The notes beneath the pieces are model-generated. The model made no database searches, had not been told where the DNA came from, and saw only the letters and a list, made by a program, of their open reading frames with translations. Positions 24,427-35,830 of a stretch of DNA of 64,000 nucleotides are shown in pieces. Both the position numbers and the translations under genes were made by a program. The stretch's first letter is position 1, and each line of letters opens with the position of its first letter. The stretch is from Dermatemys mawii (taxonomy: Eukaryota; Chordata; Testudines; Dermatemydidae), in contig ML677386.1 in NCBI GenBank assembly GCA_007922305.1, positions 13,311,830 through 13,375,829 on the forward strand, read 5' to 3'.

Positions 24427-26794
24427 CCACCTAATGTGGTGGTGGTCCTGATGTCACCCAAGCCATCTCTTCACTGCTAAAAAGGGGTGTGGGGTTTTTT
24501 TTAACCTATGGTTAACTTACATGCATGAGCTACTCCTAGGTAAAAACACAATGAAGACCAGATAATTTAGTTGTACTACAAGTTGTACAGCCCTATGCCC
24601 TTCCAGTGGTGGGTGTTGGTAGATTTATTTCATGGTAAAAATGAGTTTCCTGGTCTTCACTTTTTGTTTTTTGTTTTTTTTTAAACACCTGGAGGTAGTA
24701 AACATGCATTAGTTATCATGAGGGGTGTGTAGATATCTTATATATAAATATAAACACACACTTTTATATAATGCTTTTTTAACAGGAAAGATTATGCCCT
24801 ATTGTGACTCAGTGAGTGCTGTTCTTTTAAGGTACAATTTTTGAGGTACATCCAGCCTCACCCTGCATTTCTGTTCCAGAATCCCTCCTGGAGACAAATG
24901 ATCCCATTCCTTGCTCCCCAGCCCTGCCAAGCTGCCTGAATGAACGCTATCAATGTATATCAGCCCACTCCTGATTTAGTGCCCAGTTTGTCCGGTCTTC
25001 TTACAGATTTATTGTGAGCCACCCTCTCTTCTTTCCCAAGACAAGGTGTCGAGGATCAGCAAAGCAAAATATTGCCCTCCAGTGATGTCTTAAGGAGCCA
25101 GAGGCCTCACCTGGGTTTCTCTCAGCTGTACCTCATTTGTGCAACAAGTGGTGTTGCTGCTGATTCCTGCATCTGAAGGGGCTGACTGTTTCCTGAAACT
25201 GCACTAGCAGAAGCAGATGCTGTTGCACCAATTGGCATGGAGAAGTGAGACCAAGTTAGACCTACCCCTTACACCACTGCCTCCTTTCCAAGGGCCCAGT
25301 GACCCCCACCTTTTGACCCTCCCTTCCCAGTAATGAATCAGGAATTATTCTAGTGAGGTCAGTTGACTTATCATTCTTTTGCACTACTGTAAGTGGAATC
25401 AGAATCAGGTCCAATGTTCCTGCCCTCCTTCTCCTAGAAGGAGGAAGAACACTTAAATGCCTTGCCTGGTATTGCACAAGAATGTTAGAGTGAAATGTTA
25501 ACTCTCATTTTTCTAACAAGCAGGTTTCTGTCTACCCCTTCAGGATAAGGAGACTACCACATATATGCATCCGACGAAGTGGGTATTAGCCCACGAAAGC
25601 TCATGCTCTGAAAAAATTTCAGTTAGTCTTTAAGGTGCCACAGGACTCTTTGTCACTACCACATATAGAAATCAAGAAAATCTTTCTTCAAAGGGCTGTC
25701 TGCTCTTTGAGCAAATCACTTTAAGTACCAAAATGACAGACAGCAAACTGATGCAATAGAAATTGCATCTCTGTATTGTTACACTGCCTGGTGAGCTGCA
25801 AGTTCTGCTAGTTCAGAGACTCTTGGTTCTATATAAAGTAACTTGGCTGCAGTATGAATGACTTAACCAGTGTGGATGATATGATCCTGGATTGAATGTT
25901 TATGGTTGAAATGACCCTAGATATCGGTGGTAATGAGCATTATGTCCGCATGCAAAGCTCACAAAACATAACCACTTTCCCAATTAAGGTAGGGTTTCCT
26001 GGGTAACTCTCTGAAAAGAATGTCTCATGTTTCTGCTATATTTAAAATGCACCAAATTTAGTCTGCTTAAAACTTTAAGGCAGGATCAAGCTGCTACTTT
26101 AAAAAATAAGGAGCTGTCTAAGTGCTGGATGCAGTAACTTCCACTGGAGCCCATGGAAGTCAGGATGCTAAGGGCCTCACATGATTGGCCCAGTGACTTC
26201 CATGATAGCTGGGTAGGAAAAGTGGATGAGAAAATATTCTCTCTCCAGCCCCATTACAGTTCCTCTTCCATTACACAAAATAGTGAGAAACAAAGGGCAT
26301 ATATATATAATAAAGGTTACTTGGGCATGAATGGTAGAGTGTTTTCTATGAGAATTAGCCCCAAGACTGACTTTAGTGTACCTTCTACCTTTTCACCTCC
26401 AGTACTGATCTCTTTTAATTTTCATTTATTACAGGAATACTTTAATACCTTATTACTGTTATGTCGTCACTAATTCTGTTTTACCTAGAGTCTGGAATTT
26501 ATTTACATCTTCAGTTTTTGTTTTCAGGGTTTATAGTCTGACCCTTATGTCCCAAAATGATCCTTGGATTATATTCCCCCTTATGTGAGCATACAAGACT
26601 TCCATTAAATTTAAGTGAGTTATTACAAGCCTGCTGTAAACTGCCCATCTGTCTGATGGAAAATACCTTGTTGAATCTGGTTCCTAACTATCTCCGCACA
26701 TGCCTAATCCTGAACATGTGAGTAGTCTATTTACATGTTTAAAGGTAGACATATGCTTAAGTACAATGTTGAACCTAGACCTGAGTGAATATTC
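24427..26794. other. Unassigned stretch with one common repeat tail
   Basis: Apart from 25560-25660 I see no repeat I can name and no supported gene. Confidence 0.45.
25560..25660 (+). repeat. Common amniote interspersed repeat
   Basis: ATGCATCCGACGAAGTGGGT, CCCACGAAAGCTCATGCTCT and GTTAGTCTTTAAGGTGCCAC make up a very widespread amniote repeat. Its last part equals window position 1-40. I cannot assign its superfamily. Confidence 0.65.
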
Positions 26795-27375
26795 CTTGAA
26801 TCAAATACAATATATTGGATCAAACTAATTTTTTTGTTGTTGTTAGTAAACTAATGTTCATTAGACCAGCAAGAATGACTCCAACCTGGGTCCCTGTCCC
26901 AATGAATGACTTATACAAACTGAAACAGCTTCCATGGGAGAAAGGCACCTCATCTCCTCCCCAACCTCCCCCGGCAAAATAGCCTACAGTCTGGTTCTAG
27001 GATGCTCTCTTGCCATACTGAAGGGCTGGGTTCATGTCCCTGCTCCAGAGTGTCCTAGAGAACACTTCCTTTGCAGGGAGCCTCCCCATTCACTGTGGAG
27101 CTGGTATAAATGCTCCACACTACCTTTGCTCCATCACTGGGGCTGTATCTTCTTTCCCCTTGTTAGCTAAAAAGACTAAATGCAAGATAAGAAAATAGTA
27201 TTAACATGAGTTGTTAGCTTGAGGTAAATTGTGGCTCCCAATAGTCTCTTTCCTCACTCTGCCAATACTTGTGAAAACTGCCAAAGGCCTTATTTTCACT
27301 AGGATTTTGCAATAGCTGGATCAACAAAAGGTATTTAAGTACTTAACTTCCTCAAATTTCAATGGAAGTTTGAAA
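26795..27375 (+). repeat. Inverted pair of tRNA-like repeats, left copy
   Basis: This is the reverse complement of 28222-28850 in two blocks: about 26795-27180, and 27291-27375 at roughly 93% identity. The first block holds an A-box-like TAGCCTACAGTCTGG (eroded) and a B-box-like GGGTTCATGTCC near 27028. The blocks are separated by about 110 bp that the right copy does not share. The 78-codon frame here is a by-product. Confidence 0.7.
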
Positions 27376-28109
27376 CCCAAATCCATTTGTGGATCTGGCT
27401 TAACTTTTTCCCTGGGAAGATGTGGTGTGGAGGAATCCCTGTGAGACTTATGGTACAGAACTGGGAGAGAGGAAGTAGATAATTTGACTTGGGCCTTGCC
27501 ATAATGTATTAATCTCAAAGTCTTGCAGAGTTCAGGTTCAGTTTGGATGGCACACATATGTAGAATTTATCCAAACTAGTTTAATCTATGGAGTTTGAGA
27601 CCTTTCAAATTATGAAGTTTTCACATACTTTCACAGTCAAGAAAAAAGTCACTAACTATCTATCAATATATTAAACAGATTTTTCTAGGGGTACTTTATT
27701 TTGATTCATTGGCTTCACACTGACATGGAATTACAACGTCAAGGCTAAAAAGCTTGTCAACTTAAAGAATACTTCTTTTCCAAAGACAAAGAAAATTCTT
27801 TCACATTTCCTAGTTCATCTCTGGTGCTGGCTGTTTAGTGGAATAGACCATTAAAACATCATTTGTTTAGTTAATATCTGCATAGTGGGTGCCAATATAA
27901 ATCTACTAATTACAGATATAGCGTAGTCACTTGTTTCCAGAACAATTCAGGGATTTCTATAGAAAGAAGCTGAATGCAAAACCTGAGTGCAAGGTAAAAT
28001 TGAAGGCTGACTTTCATGTTATATGAAGTGAATGCTAGTTCCTGGCAAGAGTACACACAAAGGTTAGCTCAGATAGTTGACTATAGAAACTCCTCACTTA
28101 ACATTGTAG
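27376..28109. other. Spacer between inverted copies, unassigned
   Basis: This is AT-rich sequence with no recognisable gene or repeat. Confidence 0.5.
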
Positions 28110-28221
28110 TTATGTTCCTGAAAAATGTGACTAAGCAAAATAATGTTAAGCAAATCCAATTTCCCCATAAGAATTAATGTAAGAGGGGGTTAGGTTCTAG
28201 GGAATCATTTTTCACAAGACT
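28110..28221 (-). repeat. Interspersed repeat fragment (CTCACTTAACATTGTAG type)
   Basis: CTCACTTAACATTGTAGTTA starts just upstream at 28093. TGAAAAATGTGACTAAGC and CAATTTCCCCATAAGAATTA follow. I recall this as a multicopy turtle repeat. Its superfamily is not known to me. It runs into the right arm of the inverted pair. Confidence 0.4.
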
Positions 28222-28850
28222 GTTTCAAACTTCCATTGAAATATGAGGAAGTTAAGTGCTTAAATACCTTTTAGTTGACCTAGCTATGGCAAAATCCTAG
28301 TGAAAATTAGCCCCACCCCAACCCATTCCCCCCTGCACAGCAAGCAGGAGGCTCCCAGGAGCAGCTCCAAGGCAGAGGGCAGGAGCAGCACATGGCAGTT
28401 GGGGGAGGGACAGCTGAACTGCTGGCACTTGATAGCACTTAAATCTATCAGGGAGTGAAGCCAAATAGATTTATACATCTTGTGTTTTAGTCTTTTTAGT
28501 TAACAAGAGGAAAGAAGATATAGCCCCGGGGATGGAGCAAAGGTGGTAGGGAGCATTTATAGCAGCTCCACAGTGAATGGGGAAACTCGCTGCAAAGGAA
28601 GTGTTCTCTAGGACACTCTGAAGCGAGGACATGAACCTAGCTCTCCTGTATGGCAAGAGAGCATCCTAGCCACTAGGCTATTTAGGGGGTGAGGTGCCTG
28701 TCTTTCTCCTGTGGAAGCTTTCATTTTGTATAAATCATTCATTGGAGCAGGGACAGGGACCCAGGGTGGAGTCATTCTTTCTGGCCTAATGAATATTTAA
28801 TTTACTAAAAATATTTTAGTTCCAAAATATCTCTTTAATTCAGCAAGCAA
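28222..28850 (-). repeat. Inverted pair of tRNA-like repeats, right copy
   Basis: On the minus strand this copy keeps a perfect A-box-like TAGCCTAGTGG (complement of 28670-28680) and a B-box-like GGTTCATGTCC (complement of 28627-28637). Their spacing is tRNA-like, as in tRNA-derived SINEs. It contains about 165 bp (28309-28475) with no match in the left copy. No tRNA cloverleaf is completed. Confidence 0.7.
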
Positions 28851-29864
28851 ATAGAAAAATGGATTATTCCCACTGCTCTACTAATTAGTATATAAATATA
28901 TTCCTAATATAAACATTATTTATGTTTAAATACATTCAACTGGATGTGATTTTAACTAAATGACCAGTAATTGTGCAAGTTCTTATAAATTAGAGTAAAC
29001 CTTTAGGGACTAATTTTATGCCCCACATCAAGCCTTTGACAGTGTAAATAATTATTTATTAGACTAAATGATTATCTTACAATAACACCAGCTGGCCTCA
29101 CTTAAGAGTCACGTTTGATCCTATTAATGGTGGAGCTATAAAATTCATGATTCACCAAAGTACTGGTGGGAGGTATCTTTGCACCAAGAACCCATATAAC
29201 CATTAAAAATAAGAGTTTACTGAATGTCTAACCAATCTATTGAGGAATATTACCAGGTTGCTGAAGGAAGCTTCTCTCTCCCCACCCTCGTTGCATGATG
29301 ATCTTGCATCAACTTATGTTGTTTGTTGTTTTTTTAAAAAAAAAATCCTTTATCCTGTTGGAACAATTTCACACACCTATGACAGCCTGGCTGGGATTAC
29401 AAACTGCCATCAGTCATTAGAATCTGACATATGTCAGCCTGACCACAGGTGTTCTGAGTGCATCTCAGGAATGGAATTCTACTCCCTTGCCCCAGGCAGA
29501 TTACACAGACTTACCTTCTAAAACAATTGAAGTCTAGGTATCTCTGATTTTTGGTGATTAAAAATACGAGTTATGAGTTACCTAAGAAGACATGAGGCAG
29601 AAACTCTGCTCTGTTACATCCATGCAACTTCAAGAAGTCAATAGCGCCTCATAGGCATAGTTGGGAGCCTAACATAATGTAGGGTGCACCTAAGGCTGGT
29701 GGTAGTCCATATGTTATAGCCCACATATACCTTTCCCCTGCTTACTCAATGCAGAGTAACTTGTAACTTTTGATTAACTTTTCAATTAAATGTGCATGCC
29801 TGAAGGATCACATAGTGCTGTCTCCATAGGAGCTGGCACTCATGGACTGACGACCAGTAGCGGA
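28851..29864. other. Unassigned stretch
   Basis: I see no gene. The 93-codon frame at 29240-29521 shows no recognisable domain. Confidence 0.45.
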
Positions 29865-30323
29865 TTTACCATGGAGCCACTGTTGCCATGGCTTCGGGGC
29901 CCAGGCTTTCCCCTCCAGCTCTCTCCCTCCCTTTCTCCCTGTCACCTCAGCCTCGCCAATCAGCTGTCTGCCCTCCCGGCAGGAGGGAAGGGGAGGAGTG
30001 GAGCTTTCCAGCACACTTGCTGGGCCTGAGAGAAGAGGCAGGGGTGGCACCTTGGGGAAAAGAGTGGAAGCGGGTGACAGGGCATGCCCCTCCAGCACCA
30101 GCCAACTGCTTATGGGGCCCATGTGGGCCCACAGGCCATTAGCTGTTGTTTGGTGGGGCTGTGGTATGGGGCGGAGCAGGGACACGATCAGCAGGGGTTT
30201 TTTTGCAGAGCCAGCAGCAGGAGCTGCTGCTGATCAACTGTTTCCTGTCTTACAATCATTCCTGGGAGATGGGGAACAAATGTGTTTGGGGCTGGGCCAG
30301 AAAAAGTTAATCTGGCCCTTCTG
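29865..30323. mobile_element. hAT-like element, ends only
   Basis: It starts CAGTAGCGGATTTACC and ends AATCTGGCCCTTCTG, which pair loosely as inverted repeats of hAT type (CAG...CTG). No clean 8-bp duplication remains. The long overlapping open frames on both strands (up to 125 codons) come from its GC-rich interior and are not genes. Confidence 0.45.
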
Positions 30324-30386
30324 AGGACAGCACTTACCTCTTGACCTTAGCAACTTCTGAAGAGTCTAAAGCTGAGCCTCTTAAGC

Positions 30387-30677
30387 CAGGGGTCTACAAA
30401 CTTTTTGAGATGAGGGCCATATTAGATTTTTGAAGGGGCTTCGCAGGCCCCTGCCATGACCCCTGCCCCCCTTTGCTCCTCCAGCCTCTGCCGCTACCCC
30501 CCTTTGCTCCTCCAGCCATGTCGCGGGGGCACTCACCCCTCCACACATGGGGTCACTGGCAGCAGCTCGCACCAGGGAGCAGCGGTGGCTTCTCCACTTG
30601 CCTGCTCAGCGGGGGGGCCAGACAAATTGATGCCCCAGGCAGGATCCGGCCCCTGGGCCGTAGTTTGGAGACCCCTG
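30387..30677. mobile_element. hAT non-autonomous element with intact 8-bp duplication
   Basis: The element is 291 bp with ends CAGGGGTCTACAAAC and GTTTGGAGACCCCTG (inverted, one mismatch). It is flanked on both sides by TCTTAAGC (30379-30386 and 30678-30685). The 8-bp duplication and CAGGGGT ends are typical of Charlie-type hAT elements. It has no transposase of its own. Confidence 0.9.
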
Positions 30678-30748
30678 TCTTAAGCCATAGTACTTAAGCA
30701 CATAGAGTCTCAATGGCAGTAGTCACAGAACTAAATATTAGTCTACAG

Positions 30749-31028
30749 CAGTGATGTGCAAACTTTTCCAGTCACGCCTCCCACTTATCACAGAATTTGT
30801 CATGCACCCCCTTACTTCTGTGCTGCTGCTGGCAATGGCACTGCCCTCAGAACTGGGCAGCTGAAGAGCGGTATTTGCTGGCCAGGGCATTCATGTTGTT
30901 TGCAACACAGAAGGAAATTTTTAAAAATCCTCTTCCTGTCCTGCCCCTCAGTGCCCCCTCTGTTTTTATCCCACTCCTCTTATTATGGCTGTGGGGAGGG
31001 GGTGCACCCCCTAATTTGCATACCACAA
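30749..31028. mobile_element. Probable hAT element
   Basis: CAGTGATGTGCAAACTTTT at the left and AATTTGCATACCAC at the right pair as eroded inverted ends of the CAGTGGTGGGCAAAC type. The target-site duplication is not clear. The 131- and 98-codon frames inside are spurious. Confidence 0.5.
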
Positions 31029-31819
31029 GTTGCAGAATCCCTCCCAAAATACACAGGGAAACAAAACCCATCATGTGTAAGTCAACATACTAGGCCTGGC
31101 ACATGTTTCTCCTACAAGTCTCCTTTCTACCTGCACATTCTTTTGAAATGAATATGATCAGTGGTGTTTATAAAATAAGCACTGCCCTTGCCAGCTGCCT
31201 ATGGTCACTGCCAACTTTACACAGAAAAAAGGTCTGCATATTGCCACACTGAATAAAACATACTCTAAACAGGCCCCTAAATTTTAATATCAAAAGCTTA
31301 TGGGCACAGAATAAAAGTGAAATCTCCTTTCACAGAAGAAACAGCTGCAGCACATTTTGAACTATTGGATTAGAGCCTTGAGAGGAACAAAGCCAATTGA
31401 GCTTCATTCTGATTAAATTTACGCTGCTGTAACTTCAGTGATTTCCATGGAATCATTGCTCATTTACACCTCTGAAAGTGAGAGGGGAATCACACCCAAC
31501 TATCTTTTAGGGGAGAAAATTGTAACCCTGATTAATGATATGCAGGCCTCTGCTCACACCTAAGAGATTCTGTACATACCAGGGACATACCGGGGCTGCT
31601 CAGGCAATATTTTGAGTGCATCCATTACTCCCCTTCTTCCTGCAACTCCTCTTAACTCTTTGCTGAACCACAGGGCAGAGTACTTTTCAGGAAGCATTAC
31701 AGAGTGGTTAACCACATGGCTAGTGGATGAAAAGCCTGGAAAATGGGTGTTAATAGTTCCCAGTCAATTGCAGAGAGTACCATACTAGCTATCAGTGACA
31801 ATTACACAAGGGGGAAGAG
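31029..31819. other. Unassigned stretch
   Basis: I see nothing beyond a weak 'taacttcagtgatttccatgg' palindromic-repeat relic near 31430. Confidence 0.4.
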
Positions 31820-32225
31820 TGGGTCACTTGCAGGTTTAAATTAGTGTACATAGATTCTTTGTAACTTGAAGCCTTTAAACCAGCAGTTCTCATGCTTTTG
31901 TACTGGTGACCCCCTTTCACATAGCAAGCCTCTGAGTGCAAGCCCCCTTTTTTATATATTTAACACCATTATAAATGCTGGAGGCAAAGCGGGGTTTGGG
32001 GTGGAGGCTGACCACTCATGACCTCCCACAACCCGTGTAATAATCTCATGACCCCTTGAGGGGTCCCAACCCCCAGTTTGAGAAGCCCTGCTTTAAACCA
32101 TGATTTGATGCCTTCAGTAACTCAGCCAGAGGTTAGGGTCTATTTCAGCAGTGGCCTGCAATATGCAGGAGGTCAGACAAAATGATTTTGATTGTCCCTT
32201 TTGGCATTAAATTCTCTGAGTTTAT
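31820..32225 (+). mobile_element. CR1-L3 LINE 3' end, split by a hAT insertion
   Basis: GGGTCACTTGCAGG...CTTGAAGCCTTTAAAC resumes after the insertion as CATGATTTGATGCC...TGCAGGAGGTCAGACAAAATG. It lines up with the 3' end at 15150-15340. It is diverged and 5'-truncated. Confidence 0.75.
31881..32090. mobile_element. hAT element nested in CR1-L3, intact 8-bp duplication
   Basis: The element is 210 bp with ends CAGCAGTTCTCA and TTGAGAAGCCCTG, flanked by CTTTAAAC at 31873-31880 and 32091-32098. Removing it restores the CR1-L3 reading CTTGAAGCCTTTAAACCATG, seen uninterrupted at about 15190. It is therefore younger than the LINE copy. Confidence 0.9.
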
Positions 32226-32329
32226 GTGGCAATAGGATGGCAAGTACAATTTCAAATTGGAATTATGGTTGTTTGGTGACTTATGCAAAATAAAAGGGTG
32301 GCCACAGTTCAATTGTCAGATAGGAAGGG

Positions 32330-32520
32330 CAGGCCTTGTGGCGAAGGTTGTGAAATGGGACACTGTAGAGTCCTGGTCTACAGTCATTTGGTCTGAAATT
32401 GAGCAAGTTGCGTAATCTCTCTGTGCCTCAGGTCCCCAACTGTAAAATGAGGATAGTAGCACTTCCCTGCCTCACAAGATAAATGCATGAATAATTGTGA
32501 GGTGCTCAAATACTATAGTG
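32330..32520 (+). repeat. MIR SINE
   Basis: GAGCAAGTTGCGTAATCTCT, CTGTGCCTCAGGTCCCCAAC and TGTAAAATGAGGATAGTAGC follow the forward MIR core, and GTGAGGTGCTCAAATACTAT its 3' part. Confidence 0.9.
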
Positions 32521-32834
32521 ATGAGGCCCGTGTAAGTCAGATAGACATGAAGGCCACATTTGGTGCTAATTTTATGTTGTGATTTTCCTGTTTTACAATT
32601 TTGTGGCTTACCGCCACCCTGATAAGCACTCTCAGGAGACCAGAAGTTGAATGTACCTGAAAAAATCAGGATTAGCACTCATTGCAGGGGCGGAGGGAGT
32701 AGGAGTAGGTTAACAATTGTGGGGAATTTTTCAAAATATTTTACAGCCTATTTTGTTCTGCTTATTGGTTGGATGTGTGAAAGATATTTTTATTTCATTT
32801 TAAATTTTAAGTGTATTCATCTTTTTCTGTTGAA

Positions 32835-32985
32835 AAATTTAGACTAGTTAAACTGGAAAAAACCCTGAAAATTTCTGTTGGGGTAGTTTTCAGTTGAAAA
32901 CTTGGTTTTCAACAATGAAAAAAACCTGAAAAGTGTCATAACTGCAAAAATTTGAAAATTTTGACCAGCTCTAGTCAGAAATTGG
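32835..32985 (+). repeat. AT-rich interspersed repeat, 'gaaaattttg' type
   Basis: Paired AAAATTTC / GAAAACTTGG words end in TTTGACCAGCTCTAGTC, as in related stretches elsewhere in the window. Confidence 0.45.
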
Positions 32986-33114
32986 TCGCATGGATGGAAG
33001 TGCATGGGGTAATTTGCATTGCTGCTGCCTGAACTATACCTGTTAAGAGGATAAATTTCCTAAAAAATTCTGATGGTTTTTATTGAGAACCCAATATGTT
33101 ATTTAAGCCTGATC

Positions 33115-33400
33115 CACTTACTGTTTTTTTTTATTGCTGTGTAACTATCAGTTGGGGTATGATATTTTTCATACCAATTACAGTTACACTTGGTAGATAC
33201 CTTAGTAAGGATGAAGTTATACTCGTATAAAGGTACCTTCTATAGATATAGCTGATTACACTTCTCATACAAGACTAGCTATGCCAATGTAAAATACCTT
33301 TATACTGGAATAACTATGTCCACAGTAAAGAGTACTGCTTTAATTAATGGTACAGGTAAAGTGGTACAACTTGTGTGTGTGAACAAGCCTTAGTAATGTA
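33115..33400. repeat. Interspersed repeat with internal hairpins (ATACxGGTATAA type)
   Basis: Pieces such as GGGGTATGATATTTTTCATACC, ATACTCGTATAAAGGTACC and AGGTAAAGTGGTACAACTTG resemble a turtle element made of several palindromes. It is diverged and its ends are not defined. Confidence 0.4.
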
Positions 33401-33689
33401 GGAAAGGAGAAGCTCTAGAAATAAAGCAAAGGCTCGCTCTTCTTCCAGAGCTGGGATGCTGATAGCAAACATCTGCAGATCATCCCACCTCTAATGACTG
33501 ATAAGAAAAGTAACTATTAGTTTTAACAGGGGATTATTAGTGCTGCTCTGCAAAGCAGCAGCTGATTTCATATGAACAGCAGAGTCTTGGAGTTCAATGA
33601 CTATCTTAAGAAATTGGATGAAAGAGTTAGTTTTCTATTCTTATAAGTCCAGGTTGCAGCTCTTGCTAGGGTGAGCAAAGATGGAAACA

Positions 33690-35830
33690 CAAATGGAGCT
33701 TTTGCTTCCTTAAGAGCATAAAAAGGTCCATAATAGGTCAGATCAATGGTCAGCCTAGCCCAATATCCTATCTTCAGACAGGAAGTGGCAGGTGCCAGAT
33801 ACTTAAGAGGGAAACAGCAGAACAGGGGAATTAATTGCGTGATCCATCCCATGTCATCCATTCCTACTCTCTGGCAAACAGAGACTAGGAATGGATAGTC
33901 TAGTCTCTAGAGCATGGACTGGGATCTGTGACCATCTTGGCTAATAGCCATTGATGGATTTATTCTCCATGAACTTATCTAGTTTTGTGTGTGTGTGCTT
34001 TTGGCCTTCACAGCATCCCCTGGCAATGAATTCCATAAGTTGACTCTGCATTGTGTTAAGAAGTACTTTCTTGTGTTAGTTTTAAATCTGATGCCTATTA
34101 ATTTCATTGGGTGACACCTGGATCTTTTTTGTGATGGGGAAAATAATGATTCCTTATTCACTTTCTCCACACTATTTATGATTTTATAGACCTATCATCT
34201 CCCCAATTTAGTAGTCCCTTTTCCAAGATGAACAGTCATTGTCTTTTTAATCTCTCTTTATATGGAAGCTGTTCCATACCCTTAATCATTTTTGTTGCTC
34301 TTCTCTGCACCTTTTTCAATTCTAATATCTTTCTTGAAATGGGTTGACCAGAACTGCATGCAGCATTCAAGCTGTGGGCATTCCATGGATTTATATAGTG
34401 GCAGTATATTTTCTGTCTTGTATGTATCCCTCTCCTACTCATTTCTAACATTGTTAGCCTTTTTCGCTGCCACTGCACAATGAAGGGATGTTTTCAAAGA
34501 ACTATCCATAATTACGTCAAGATTTTTCTTGAGTGGTAACAACTACTTTAGATCCTCTCACTTTGTACATATAGTTGGGATTATGTTTTCCAGTGTTTGT
34601 TACTTTGCATTTATCAACACTGAATTTCATCTGCCATTTTGTTTTGCAGTCACCCCGTTAGTTGAGATCCCTTCATAACTCTTTGCAGTCAGTTTGGCCT
34701 AAACTATCTTGAGTAATTTTGTATCATCTACAAACTTTGCCCCCTCACTGTTCAGCCGTTTTTCTGGATGGTAGCTGGATATGTTAAACAGCACAGGTCT
34801 CAGCTGAGCTCCTTGGCGGACTCTGCTATTTACCTGTCTCCCCTGTAAAGAATGACCATTTATTCCTAAATTTGCTTCCTATTTTTTAATCAGTTATTGA
34901 TCCAGGAGAGGACCTTTCCTCCTTGTCAAAAGCTTTCTAAAAGTCTAGGTACACTGTATCCACATGTTTGTTTGACCCCCTCAAAGAATTATAATAGAGT
35001 GGTGAGGCATGATGTCCTTTTATAAAAGCCATGCTGACTCTGCCCCAACATATGTTCATCTATGTATCTAATAATTCTGCTCTTTACTGTTGTTGCAACC
35101 AGTTTGCGTGGTACAGAGGCAATTGCCAGGATTATTTCTGGAGACTTTTTTTAAAAATTGGTATTACGTTAGCTATCCTCCAGTCATCTGGTACAGGGGC
35201 TGTTTTAAGCAACTGGTTACATACAAGTTAGTTCTGCAATTTCATATTTGAGTTCCTTTGGAACTGTTGCGTGAAGACCATCTGGTCCTGGTGACTTATT
35301 ACTGTTTAATTTATCGATTTATTCCAAAACCTCCCCCATTGACACCTCTGTATAGGATAGATTTATCACCTAAAAAGAATGTCTCTGATGTGGTAGTTTC
35401 CCTTGTATCCTCTGCAGTGAAGACCGCTGCAAAGAATTAATTCTGTTTCTCCAAAATGGCCTTGTCTTCCTTAAGTGCTTCTTTAGTACCTCAATCACTC
35501 AGTGGCCCCACTGATTATCTAGCAGGCTTCCTGCTTCTGATATTCTTCGAAAATGCTGCATTTTTTAATGTGTTTTGCTAGTTGCACTTCAAATTCTCTT
35601 TTGGCCTGCCTAATTATACTTCTATGCTTGACTTGCCAGAGTTTGTTCTTTTCTATTTTACTCAATAGGATGTGACTTCCAATTTTTAAAAGAAGTGTTT
35701 TTGTCTCTAACCACCTCTTTTACTCTGTTTAGCCATCATGTTTTTTATTTTGTTCTCTTTATTAATATTTAATTTTAATATTATTATTATGTGCATACAT
35801 ATAGTTTGAGCCTCTATTATAGTGTTTTAT
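33690..35830 (-). mobile_element. CR1 LINE, 3' UTR and most of reverse transcriptase, decayed
   Basis: Read on the minus strand from 35830 down, this gives the post-endonuclease linker and the CR1 reverse transcriptase: the palm block around 34900, VPQGS-like and thumb regions, then KVQRRATKMIKGMEQLPYKERLKR (34236-34320) near the C terminus. The 3' UTR follows to about 33690. Internal deletions and many stops are present, and the YADD region near 34750-34900 is damaged (a deletion is likely at about 34800-34930). At about 2.1 kb it is the longest LINE copy in the window. It is 5'-truncated and inactive. Confidence 0.85.

Noticed and set aside
26971..27045. A tRNA gene from A-box and B-box matches
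   Set aside because: No cloverleaf or acceptor stem can be paired, and the region is a multicopy repeat.
29808..30185. 125-codon minus frame overlapping several plus frames
   Set aside because: It is inside a GC-rich hAT-like element with frames open on both strands, so chance explains it.
30756..31151. 131-codon plus frame
   Set aside because: It runs through a probable hAT element and out the other side. No domain.
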